A stretch of DNA of 64,000 nt, taken from positions 81,286 to 145,285 of the forward strand of contig CAJUAF010000008.1 of the NCBI GenBank assembly GCA_910584365.1, read 5' to 3'. A program made the position numbers and the translations under genes. Under the pieces are notes generated by a model. That model worked only from the letters and a program-made list of their open reading frames with translations, was not told where the DNA came from and made no database searches. Shown here one piece after another: positions 42,871 through 51,844 of the stretch (position 1 is the stretch's first letter; the number at the start of each line of letters is the position of its first letter). This stretch comes from an uncultured Muribaculaceae bacterium (GTDB lineage: Bacteria; Bacteroidota; Bacteroidia; Bacteroidales; Muribaculaceae).

Positions 42871-44145
42871 TCAAGCCTCAATTTCTCCGTGGGAATTGAT
42901 ATGGTGTTTTTTACGGAGCTGAATCAGTGTCTTTTCGGACACATTCAGCAGTTTCGCGGCACCTCTCCATGTCCCGGCACGGATATAGGCCCTGATGATG
43001 CGGTCTTTTTCCGCTTTCGGATTGCGGTGGGTCAGGTCTTCGGCAGTTTCCGGAAGGATATCGCTGAAAACAAGGTCATCGGCTGATATGGTGTCGCCGT
43101 CGGCATGAAAGGCAGCCATTAGAATGGTATCTTTCAGTTCACGGATATTGCCGGGCCACGGATACAGTTTCAGAGCCTTGATTGCTGATGCGTCGAGTCG
43201 TTTTCTCATCTGAGATGTCTTATGCGCATATATGGCGAGAAGATAATCGGCAATGTCCGGAATATCCTCGGTCATCTCGCGCAATGGCGGCACAGTTATA
43301 CCAGACTGGCGCAACATATAGAAAAGGTTGTCGCGGAAATCTTCCTCTGCAAGCATCTTCATCAGTGTGCCGTTGGCGGTGCATATCATCCTCACATCGG
43401 GATGTTCCTCCGAGAGAATATGCAGGAACACCGATTGTTTCTCGAAGTTGAGAAGCTGGATATTTTTCAGGATGATCGTGCCGCCGGCAGCGTTATGGAA
43501 GTAGCTCTTGATGCGGTTATACATCTCGTTGCGGTCAGATTTGGGGTCATGCAGACCTACCAGCTCCGCGCCTCCGGCCTCGATTACCGTTATCGGCTTC
43601 TGTGTACGGGAGCTTTGGAGGTATATTTGCCGTGCAATCTGTTCTTTGCCCATGCCGCTTTCGCCGAAGATGATGCAGTTGGCGTTTGTTTGGGCTATGC
43701 GTCCGATAGCTTGTTCAATCTCTTTGAACTTCTCGCTCCGTCGTGGAATCAGCGCATTGTCAAGCTGAATCACAACGCTCTCCGGTCTGGCATATTTGCC
43801 AACGGTTTCGATGAGTTGCTTGTCAATAGCCGGACGCTGTATCACATCCACGGCACCACCATCGCGCATCACCGAGAGAAGATCCACGGCATTAATGTTA
43901 TCCACTATGGCAATAACGGGAAACTTGTATCCCTCGCTTTTTTGCCAATTGATTAACTCTTGCGCTGTGCCGTGGGCGAATTTCATAGCCGTGACCACGA
44001 CTGCACCGGGTGGCAGTTTTGCCACCTCCGCTTTCGCAGCCTCCATATTCTCAACGGCAATCGGCTCATATCCGTGCTTGACAAGCAAGCCAGACATAAG
44101 CCGACGGTCGGATTCGGAGGCATCTACAATGAGAACTCTGTTCAT
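42871..44145 (-). CDS. Degenerate NtrC/RteB-like response regulator
   Basis: 424 residues. The N-terminal receiver domain (1-115) starts VLIVDASESDRR; the phosphoacceptor Asp is absent (VVVTAMKF at the expected strand). The AAA+ domain (135-360) keeps Walker A GESGMGKE and an FRDNLFYML arginine block, but Walker B reads GGTIILKNIQ without DE, and no GAFTGA loop for sigma-54 contact is seen. A Fis-type HTH (WRGAAKLLNVSEKTLIQLRKKH) closes it. So it probably binds DNA without phosphorylation or sigma-54 remodelling (inference). It resembles RteB, a regulator of Bacteroides transposons. Confidence 0.8.
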   Translation of the reverse strand: MNRVLIVDASESDRRLMSGLLVKHGYEPIAVENMEAAKAEVAKLPPGAVVVTAMKFAHGTAQELINWQKSEGYKFPVIAIVDNINAVDLLSVMRDGGAVDVIQRPAIDKQLIETVGKYARPESVVIQLDNALIPRRSEKFKEIEQAIGRIAQTNANCIIFGESGMGKEQIARQIYLQSSRTQKPITVIEAGGAELVGLHDPKSDRNEMYNRIKSYFHNAAGGTIILKNIQLLNFEKQSVFLHILSEEHPDVRMICTANGTLMKMLAEEDFRDNLFYMLRQSGITVPPLREMTEDIPDIADYLLAIYAHKTSQMRKRLDASAIKALKLYPWPGNIRELKDTILMAAFHADGDTISADDLVFSDILPETAEDLTHRNPKAEKDRIIRAYIRAGTWRGAAKLLNVSEKTLIQLRKKHHINSHGEIEA

Positions 44146-44382
44146 TGTGAATTTTGATATTTACATTATTTTATTGAATTTGAAACATAGACGGTGCGTA
44201 AAGAGCTAAAACGCCCCGTGCTACATGGTAAAAAATTTTTACTCATCTTTTGAAAAAATTACAATAATACAACCTATATTTTTCAAACATCGAGAAAGTG
44301 AACTGTTTAAGGGTAAACTTTATCCAGTTCTTTATAGCAAACAAACCCGAAACGACAGAGCTAATAAGACTAAAGCTGTATA

Positions 44383-44853
44383 TTACAAATTCTTATGGTT
44401 GAATTTTAATTTCAACCTCCTGACTATTTCCCTACAACCCTTCTCGATGGTATTGAAGCATGTGCAATATACCTGTACTGACTGAAAGTGAGGATCAGGA
44501 AGGTCTGAAGCTTCTCCGAAACAGAAGTCGTTGAATAATGCGATACGATTCCAATGTGATGGATCCAATAACCGCATCACTTCGGTCTTATGTTGCCTTG
44601 TCATAACAATGATTCGGTCGGCTGCATTAACCAATTCCGCAGTTATCATCACTGCCTTACCACCCATCGAATATCCATGCTCCGCCGCTATTTGACACAT
44701 GATTCCTTCACGTTCTTGCCCATATGGGACATCTGTTCCACATGATAGAATCTCAATGTCTTCAAGGCTTGTTTCCTGAATCATTTTTCTCAATATGACC
44801 TCGGCAACTGCCGAGCGGCTTGCATTACCGGTACACACAAATACAATCTTCAT
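44383..44853 (-). CDS. Low-molecular-weight protein-tyrosine-phosphatase family protein
   Basis: 156 residues. It opens with the P-loop VCTGNASRS (Cys7, Arg13, the CX5R signature) and ends with the general acid region SDLPDPHF. The Ala-Ser pair replaces the usual Ile-Cys or Val-Cys of the loop. It could act on tyrosine phosphate or, as related ArsC proteins do, on arsenate. It is followed downstream by no other gene of its run; upstream lie MFS and SMR transporters on the same strand. Base composition is AT-richer than the chromosome core. Confidence 0.85.
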   Translation of the reverse strand: MKIVFVCTGNASRSAVAEVILRKMIQETSLEDIEILSCGTDVPYGQEREGIMCQIAAEHGYSMGGKAVMITAELVNAADRIIVMTRQHKTEVMRLLDPSHWNRIALFNDFCFGEASDLPDPHFQSVQVYCTCFNTIEKGCREIVRRLKLKFNHKNL

Positions 44854-44883
44854 TGGAGCGGATTTATTTATAAAATGAATATG

Positions 44884-46077
44884 TTACATTCCCGCCGGAT
44901 TAACTTTTTGTTTTGAGCAATTGACAAGGAGGGAAGCCACTATGAAAAATATTCCCGTGCATACTACCCCCGTCCAACTGAAATGCTCCCAAGACAAGCC
45001 TGCGACAAAAGTCCCGACTGAACCGCCAAGAAAATAGACTGTCATATAGACTGTGTTTATCCTATTTATGGCTGAATCGTCCAATGCAACTACGCTGGCT
45101 TGATTTGACAGATGCACACACTGCATCCCGGCATCAATCAACAGAATAGCTATGATTATCCACAAATAGCTGTTATCTCCATACAGTGCAATTGTCCATG
45201 TCAATAACATCAGGCAAGCTCCTATGACTGAAAAGAATCTCACCCCGTATTTCGGGATATAGCCGCTAATGAACACCACCGTCGAGGCCCCCGCTAATCC
45301 GCATAGACCGAGTATGCCGATAATGTTGTCACTTGCAAAGAACGGGGCCTGTTTCAATCTGAATGCAAGGCAGCTCCACAATGCAAAGAATGAAGCGTAT
45401 GCCAATGATGCCCTTAGTGATGCGACACGAAGATAAGGGTATTTTGCAAACAACCGCAGTAATGATTTCAAAAGATTTAAATATGTGTCCTGTTTGAGAG
45501 GCGGTAATGACGGCAACATTCTATGAATCATTGCAAAACAGCCAAGCATAAAGAAACTTGCCACGAAATAAACAGAACGCCAGCCATATGTGTCAGCCAA
45601 TAATCCACTGAAGACACGAGACCCCAAGATACCGATGAGAAGACAGGATTGTATGATACCCACGTTACGGACTTTGTGTACGGGAGAAGAATTATAAGAT
45701 ACCAAAGGGATGAAGAATTGCGGCATAACGGACGATGCACCTGCGAAGAAAGATGCTATCCATATACAATATATATTTGGTGAAACTGCTATTGAAAGCA
45801 ATGCACATGCTGAAATAATATAGTTTGTCAATATGAGTTTCTTTCTTGACAGTAAGTCACCAAGTGGAATGACAAACAGAAGTCCCGCCATATATCCAAT
45901 CTGGGTCAATGTCGCCACAATACTGGCTGAAAAGTCAGTCACATTAAAAGCCCTTGCCATACTTCCCAATAATGGCTGATTGTAGTAGCAATTCGCCACC
46001 GAAAGTCCGGTGGCGATTGCCATAAGAGCGAGCAAGGGAGTTGGAATACCTTGATTTTGTTTCAATTCATATCTCAT
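44884..46077 (-). CDS. MFS-family transporter
   Basis: 397 residues with about 12 hydrophobic segments and the MFS motif-A-like GDLLSRKK between the second and third. The first segment is followed by NCYYNQPLLGSMARAF, typical of the drug/H+ antiporter-like group. It most likely exports a small toxic compound. It lies 30 bases upstream of the phosphatase gene and 13 bases after the SMR gene stop, so the three form a transcription unit starting at about 46.4 kb. Confidence 0.88.
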   Translation of the reverse strand: MRYELKQNQGIPTPLLALMAIATGLSVANCYYNQPLLGSMARAFNVTDFSASIVATLTQIGYMAGLLFVIPLGDLLSRKKLILTNYIISACALLSIAVSPNIYCIWIASFFAGASSVMPQFFIPLVSYNSSPVHKVRNVGIIQSCLLIGILGSRVFSGLLADTYGWRSVYFVASFFMLGCFAMIHRMLPSLPPLKQDTYLNLLKSLLRLFAKYPYLRVASLRASLAYASFFALWSCLAFRLKQAPFFASDNIIGILGLCGLAGASTVVFISGYIPKYGVRFFSVIGACLMLLTWTIALYGDNSYLWIIIAILLIDAGMQCVHLSNQASVVALDDSAINRINTVYMTVYFLGGSVGTFVAGLSWEHFSWTGVVCTGIFFIVASLLVNCSKQKVNPAGM

Positions 46078-46090
46078 GAGCCTATTGTTA

Positions 46091-46417
46091 CTATGATGAG
46101 ACTGCCTTCAATCCAATCAAAGACAAAATGAGGGTGACTAAAAAGAAAATTCTTATGGGAGCCGTAGATTCCTTGAAAAAGATTATTCCGACCAAGACAG
46201 TGCCTACCGCCCCAATTCCGGTCCAAACGGCATAGGCCGTGCCCAAGGGTAAGGTTCGGACTGCTTTTGCAAGGAGTGCCATACTCAAGACCGTGGGAGC
46301 AAGAAATCCACTTCCCCACAGATAGTATTCAAAACCGGAGGCAGACCTTGCTTTACCTAAACAGAATGTCAGGCTTACCTCAAATAATCCAGCCAATAAT
46401 AATATTATCCAATTCAT
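46091..46417 (-). CDS. SMR-family (EmrE/SugE-like) efflux protein
   Basis: 108 residues, four TM segments, the normal SMR size. It carries the essential Glu13 in the first helix (LLAGLFEVSLTFCLG), the GTAYAVWTGIGAVGTV motif in helix 3 and a KES turn. SMR pumps exchange protons for cationic drugs or guanidinium as dimers in the inner membrane. It is first in the efflux unit and diverges from a Crp/Fnr regulator. Confidence 0.92.
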   Translation of the reverse strand: MNWIILLLAGLFEVSLTFCLGKARSASGFEYYLWGSGFLAPTVLSMALLAKAVRTLPLGTAYAVWTGIGAVGTVLVGIIFFKESTAPIRIFFLVTLILSLIGLKAVSS

Positions 46418-46440
46418 ATCTGTATTTTTTAAATCGGATG

Positions 46441-46448
46441 CAAAATTA
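46441..46448 (-). promoter_or_regulatory. -7 box of the SMR-MFS-phosphatase unit
   Basis: The minus strand reads TAATTTTG (TAnnTTTG). Its -33 region, about 20 bases upstream, falls on the left arm of the large inverted repeat. Confidence 0.5.
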
Positions 46449-46468
46449 GCTAAAACATAGCGCGCAAC

Positions 46469-46508
46469 TTTTTACATATGGCAAAAACGGTTTTATCATA
46501 TGTAAAAA
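46469..46508. promoter_or_regulatory. Candidate operator of the Crp/Fnr regulator
   Basis: Perfect 12-bp arms TTTTTACATATG (46469-46480) and CATATGTAAAAA (46497-46508), spacer 16, with an inner AAAAC/GTTTT palindrome. It sits between the divergent efflux and regulator genes, and its left arm covers the -33 zone of the efflux promoter, as expected for a dimeric regulator. Confidence 0.55.
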
Positions 46509-46543
46509 TCAGTTCTGCCATCCTGATTCTGCCGGATATTTAG

Positions 46544-46551
46544 TAATTTTG
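46544..46551 (+). promoter_or_regulatory. -7 box of the Crp/Fnr regulator gene
   Basis: TAATTTTG, matching TAnnTTTG, 24 bases before the regulator ATG. Confidence 0.5.
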
Positions 46552-46575
46552 CAAATAAATCGGAACCTATAAATT

Positions 46576-47139
46576 ATGGATATAAAGCAGATAATCACCC
46601 AACGATATGCGATGCCTGAGTCATCTCTAAGCCGATTAAAGGAATGTCTGTCGGAAGTTTCATATCCTAAGGGATACCGGGTGTTGGAGAATGGGAAAAT
46701 TGAAAAAGACATCTTTTTCATAAAGAAGGGAATTGTCCGTGCCTTTACTTTAATGGACGGGAAGGACATTACATTTTGGATTGGTAAGGAAGGAGCAACC
46801 ATAGTTTCCATGAAGGGATATGTGAACGAAGAACCCGGCTATGAAACCATGGAGCTGATGGAAGACTCAATCTTGTATGTATTATCACGAAAAAAATTAC
46901 AGGATTTATTTTTGCAGGACTTACATATTGCTAATTGGGGACGGCGATATGCTGAGATGGAATTGCTTGCTGCCGAAGAAAGGTTGATTTCCATGCTTTC
47001 TGTCATCGCCTCGGAGCGTTACAGCGAACTGCTAAAGAATAATCCGGATTTGCTGCAACGCGTACCTCTCGGAAGCATAGCTACTTATTTAGGTATTACA
47101 CAAACAAGTCTGAGCCGGATTAGGGCAAAGGTAAAATAA
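46576..47139 (+). CDS. Crp/Fnr-family transcription regulator
   Basis: 187 residues. A cyclic-nucleotide-binding-type beta roll (about 25-115) precedes a short winged helix (RVPLGSIATYLGITQTSLSRIRAKVK) at the C-terminus. There is no cysteine cluster for an Fe-S centre. It probably controls the divergent SMR-MFS-phosphatase unit and itself through the inverted repeat between them. This cargo is AT-rich compared with the flanking element genes. Confidence 0.88.
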   Translation: MDIKQIITQRYAMPESSLSRLKECLSEVSYPKGYRVLENGKIEKDIFFIKKGIVRAFTLMDGKDITFWIGKEGATIVSMKGYVNEEPGYETMELMEDSILYVLSRKKLQDLFLQDLHIANWGRRYAEMELLAAEERLISMLSVIASERYSELLKNNPDLLQRVPLGSIATYLGITQTSLSRIRAKVK

Positions 47140-47487
47140 CTTCGAGCAACCAGTCAATGCATAACTGTTAGAAGCATTGTTTGTTATGAAATCGAAATAT
47201 ACAATTCCCAACCACTGTTTGGGAATGTGAACATTGAAAACGGGATTACAAACTTATTTCACCTTGTCCCCTCTCAATCTTCCAGTCATACTGACCTTCC
47301 GCGACATCGCCAATCTCGTTGAGCGTATGGCTATGTTTTATTTCATCAAAGGGTTGTCGGTGTTCCGCATAGTCACAGAGCCATGTGCCGACCGTTTAGG
47401 TGACTTTATAGGAGGCATGTCGTTCATAGCTATACAAAACAGACAGACAATCCCGGCAGCGATGTCGGGGTTGTCTGTCTCTCAGTA
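47140..47487. other. Intergenic region with broken reading frames
   Basis: 348 bases. On the minus strand, stretches with coding character (for example YAEHRQPFDEIKHSHTLNEI at about 47395-47336) are cut by stop codons and frame changes, suggesting the remnant of a small element gene that once followed the helicase. No intact gene is supported. Confidence 0.35.
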
Positions 47488-50145
47488 TTATAGTCCGGGA
47501 GGACGATAAGCCGGGCGAAAATTCGAAACTTGGGGTTTGTAATGCGGTTGAGGCTCCGCTACCATTGACTCCTTTGAACCATTGGATTGTGCCGGTGCTT
47601 CCACTTGCTGAGATTGAACATCTCGCTTGACTTCCTCGCCGTCTTGCTCCTCTTTTTTAGGAGCGAGGGCGGCGGTGATCTTGCGGTCGAGGGCGGCGAG
47701 GTCGGATTTGAGTTGTTTCAGTTCATCCTCCTTGCCCCACGGCTTCGAGATGATGGCTTCAAGCTGGGGAACATCGGTTTTCAGCTTGGCTGTCCGTTTC
47801 TCATACTGGGCGATGATGCCGGGTATCTTCTCCAGAGCGTTGACGAAGTTCATACAAGCGGCGTGGGTGTCGCTCATGGCGATGAAGCCGTTGTTGAACT
47901 TGTATTTGTAGTTGCCTTCGACAACAAAACGATTCTGAACGCCCTCGCGTCCGTCAGCCAACGTGCGCTCCGAGATTATGCTTATCGGGAAGCCATAGAC
48001 CTCGCCGATGCGCTGATATTGACCGTGTGTGTCGGTACGTTGCGCCAGTCCTTGCAGGTGGATGCCCATATTCTTCTCATCGGTCAGGTTGCAGGTGTCA
48101 ATCGTGAGGTTGTTGATAGGATTGCCCTCCTTGTCACGTTTGACGAGAGCCTCATACCGGGCAGCGTCGGCCTTCATCCTTTCGATTGCCGCCTCGTTGT
48201 TGGCAATGTCGTGGGTGATGGTCTGATACCTGAACTTGGAATCGGAGATACCCTTGCTGTGCGCCTTCCGTTCACTCTCCAGTGCGGCAATGCGCTTTTC
48301 AAGTTTAGCCTTTTCCAACAGGTCGGTGTTGCCGCTGAGAATAGCCATATACTCAGAGAAGTTCATGCCGTTTTTCTCATCCATTGCACCCTCGTCGATG
48401 GTTCTCGCTCCGAGCGCGCCGGATTTGAGCTGGGCTATGAATGTCGCCTTGCAGTGAAGAAGATTGAACTTGTAGGAGTCCAAAGATTTCTCTACGGCAT
48501 AGATGATTACATCGACCTTATTATCAGCGTATAACTTGGCAATCTCGTTGCCGGCTCTTATGCCTCTGCCATCGCGTTGAGTCAAATCGCTTGGGCGCCA
48601 GGGTGTATCGCAATGATGAATCGCAACACACCTTCTTTGAGCGTTGACTCCGGTGCCTAACATAGAAGTCGAGCCGAAAAGCACACGCACATCGCCGTCG
48701 TTCATAGCCTGTATGACAGCTTTTCTCGACCTTTCTGTCTTACACTCCTGAATGAAGCGTATCTCATGCGCCGGAATACCGTAGTCCTCAATCAGCTTTC
48801 GTTTGATTTCAGAATAGATATTCCACTCGCCCGGCTTATATGTCGATAAATCGCTGAATACAAACTGTGTACCTCGTTGAGCATCATATTTACGATAATA
48901 TTCCGCTATCATACGGGCGCAGTGTGAGGCTTTGTTGTTCGGATCATCGCCATATTCAGGGTCAATCATGCGCATATCCAACGCCATCTTGCGGGCATAG
49001 TCCGTGGCAATGAGCATCTTCGCCTTTTCCTCGGTCTCGCTCAACGGGGCGCGTCCGAGAATTGTAGCATCTCCGGTTTTGGCAAACTCCATCAGCTTTT
49101 GGATAAAATCCTCCTGCGCCGGTGTCGGCGGTATATTGTGGAGTATCTCGTTCTTATGGGGACGGTCAACGCCAACATCTTCCGCAGTTCTATAATCTGT
49201 GATTTCATTATAGAAAGCCGCTAACTCCGGCACCTTGATAAAGTAGCGGAAACGCTCCTTTTGGACAATATTATTGGTAACATTGAACTCGAAGTCCGTT
49301 GTCTTTTTAGCGAAGATTGCAGCCCACGCATCGAAGCAGCGGATCTCCTGCCTTTCAAGCTCATTCGGGCGCAGATACTTGAACAACAGATACAGCTCCG
49401 TGAGCGAGTTACTGATTGTAGTTCCACTGAGAAAAGTAGCTCCGAGGTCTTTGCCAGTACGCTCCTGAATGGTACGGATTGCATACAACAGGTTGAGTGC
49501 CCTTTGGCTTCCCTCGCTGTTGCCCAGTCCCGCCACTCGGTCATGCCGGGTGTTGAACATAAGGTTCTTGAACTGGTGACTCTCGTCCACAAATATGTGG
49601 TCGATGCCCATCTGCTTGAAATCAACGACACTATCCTTGTTCTGCTCCATCTGATACTGTATGGTGGCAATCTTGGCAGTAAGGTTCTCCTTACGCTTGA
49701 TAAGACCTTTGAGTATACCACGCGACACATCATGTCCCTGTTGCTTTACCACCTCAAGATTTTCCTCAACGGTATCAAGTTCCGCCTGAAGGATTTGCTG
49801 CTGCATCTCCGGCGACTGCGGAATTTTGCCGAACTGGTCGTGCGACATGATTACGCAGTCATAGTCGTTGTTCTTGATATTGTTAAAAAAATCCACTCGT
49901 TTGTCAGCCTTGAAACTCTTTTCATCGGCAAACAGTATGCGGGCGTTGGGATATGCCGACTGATAGGTCATGGCAATCTCGGCTACGTTGGCTTTAAGTC
50001 CGATAATCATCGGTTTGTGAGCCAGTCCGAGACGCTTCATCTCATGCGCTGCAATGCACATTATCAGTGTTTTACCTGTTCCAACCTCATGGTCGCAGAT
50101 GCCACCGCCGTTCTGTTTCAGCATCCAGATACAGTCCTTCTGGAA
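47488..50145 (-). pseudogene. 5'-truncated SNF2-like helicase of a Bacteroides conjugative element
   Basis: About 885 residues remain. The frame has helicase motif I HEVGTGKT, DESH (motif II), SGTTISNSLTELY, and QRDGRGIRAG (motif VI), then coiled coil and a Pro-rich C-terminus. In intact relatives this region follows a methylase-like N-terminal half. Here coding similarity begins with FQKDCIWMLKQNGGG and is preceded directly by an in-frame TAG at 50146-50148, then AT-rich DNA, so the N-terminal part is lost. A product could start at the ATG at 50124 but would lack much of the protein. Confidence 0.8.
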
Positions 50146-51519
50146 CTAATATGCAAACACATAATATATCTGATAATTAGTGATATACAATATTTACTAA
50201 TGATATTTGCACGGCATTTGCACAACGAGGATGGAAATTGCTTTTGAAAATTCATCTTCGTTCATGCTCATTCACACCATCAAACGCATTAAGACAATTT
50301 AACGGCAGTGCATCCATTAGGTCAGAGTATAACAAGAAAAAATTCACTGCTCACTGAACTTTTTGAAACAACCGGGCGTTTGGAAATTTGTGAAGGTATT
50401 CCGGCAATTTGATTTGCTGTATGCTTCGTGCATTGCTTGTGGAATTAGATTCCCAGTAGCAATGATTGTCTCATGGCTCTATATTTTTTAGAGAGACCGG
50501 GCGATTTTCAAGGGACACACGACATATATGCACTTCAATAGGTTTAGCGGAGTGACAAACCTCCATCTTCGTTTCGAGGGAATGGAAGGCTCTGCCGAGA
50601 CAACCTTATGACCGATTATGGACCTATTCACAATTCAAATGCCCACGATTGGGCAATTTTTAACATTTAGGCTCGTTCTGGAGCCGGAAAACTATTGCAC
50701 AGCCTTGAAAAAAGGATGAACTTTGCACTCGAAATCCATGCCTGATGGATTCCAATACAAGAAAGAGTTCCGTAGGCTGTGATGATTTGGAGATATGAAG
50801 TGTTTTTCGTATCTTTATTGTAACAAACGGCGGAAGAGCGACTGCCCGACACATTCAACCTAAACAATTGAACCGGAATGATGCCTCTGACTTCGCCATG
50901 CCTCCGTGCGTTACATTCGATTCAGGGCGATACGCCCCAACTATTTTATGAGAAAGCCGTATGCGGTATTACCCGCCGTTCCGACAACCACGCACTAAGG
51001 AAGCGCTGCTCAACGGAACGAAAATCTCAGTCCAGACGGCAACTGAGCTGTTTCTTACCGTGATTATCCTCGGAAATCGTCATGCTTCGGCATAGACGGC
51101 TTGACACTTGAGGTAGACTGTCGAAGATGGTCGTGCGCCGGATTTTGTGGATTTAGTGGCGGCGCACTCTGTCGGATAAGTGGACTTTCAATGCCGATAA
51201 AGTCAGAGGGCAATCGCGAGTAATGCGAAATGTTCGCACCCCCAATTTCACTTCTTAATGCATCGCATAATTGCGACTGCACCCTGCGTATATCCGCTTA
51301 ACATTGGTGGATAGCCTCTATGCTGTGTCATCCCGATGCAGTGGAGGGGTAGCGCAGTCCATGTCTATGCCAGCCTATAAAGGTCGGCAGCCATCGCTGT
51401 TGTCTTTCTCAATCATAAGGAAGATACAGTACAACAGGGTTCCCGTCATACGCCACTCATTGCCGGACAACCCCGAGTGAAACGAGTGGAAAAACAGCAA
51501 TTTCCAAACACCCCCACAA
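50146..51519. other. Gene-poor region upstream of the replication/mobilization module
   Basis: About 1.37 kb with only short, unconvincing frames. It starts AT-rich at the break point of the helicase and becomes GC-neutral. A copy of the GTGGATTTAGTGG repeat lies at about 51143-51157. No RNA gene or known repeat is recognised; it is likely a recombination scar plus the promoter region of the HTH-DUF3987 unit. Confidence 0.4.
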
Positions 51520-51840
51520 ATGAATCTTTATTCACTTCTTCAGGCTGCGGAGGCTGACCCTTCCGCGCCCAATATCCTTGTAAGTGTTCCCCTTGCAGAC
51601 CTGCGTCAGCTCGTAATCGACACAATCGACGCCACACGCGAGCGTCTGCTCCCCCTGTTCATGAAGGCCGAAGAAGACCGACTTCTAACCAAAAAGGAAG
51701 TATGCGTCCAACTCGGCATCGGCGAGACGTCCGTATGGAATCTCACCAAACGCGGCAAGCTAACGCCCATAAAAGTCAACAATAGCACCCGCTACCGTCA
51801 GAGTGAGGTGACAGCAATCCTCAACTCAAAATCATGCTGA
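51520..51840 (+). CDS. HTH (excisionase-type) protein
   Basis: 106 residues. An N-terminal helix pair is followed by the winged helix RLLTKKEVCVQLGIGETSVWNLTKRGKLTPIKVNNSTRYRQSEVTAIL. Proteins of this type stand at the head of mobilizable-element modules and may control excision or the downstream genes. It starts a plus-strand run and ends 4 bases before the DUF3987 gene. Confidence 0.82.
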   Translation: MNLYSLLQAAEADPSAPNILVSVPLADLRQLVIDTIDATRERLLPLFMKAEEDRLLTKKEVCVQLGIGETSVWNLTKRGKLTPIKVNNSTRYRQSEVTAILNSKSC

Positions 51841-51844
51841 TTCT

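Noticed and set aside
47234..47509. Plus-strand frame of 91 codons
   Set aside because: It overlaps the helicase end and has no domain; the opposite strand shows decayed coding traces instead.
50150..50215. AT-rich partial inverted repeats near the helicase break
   Set aside because: Arms are short and imperfect in AT-rich DNA; not enough to call an IS end or att site.
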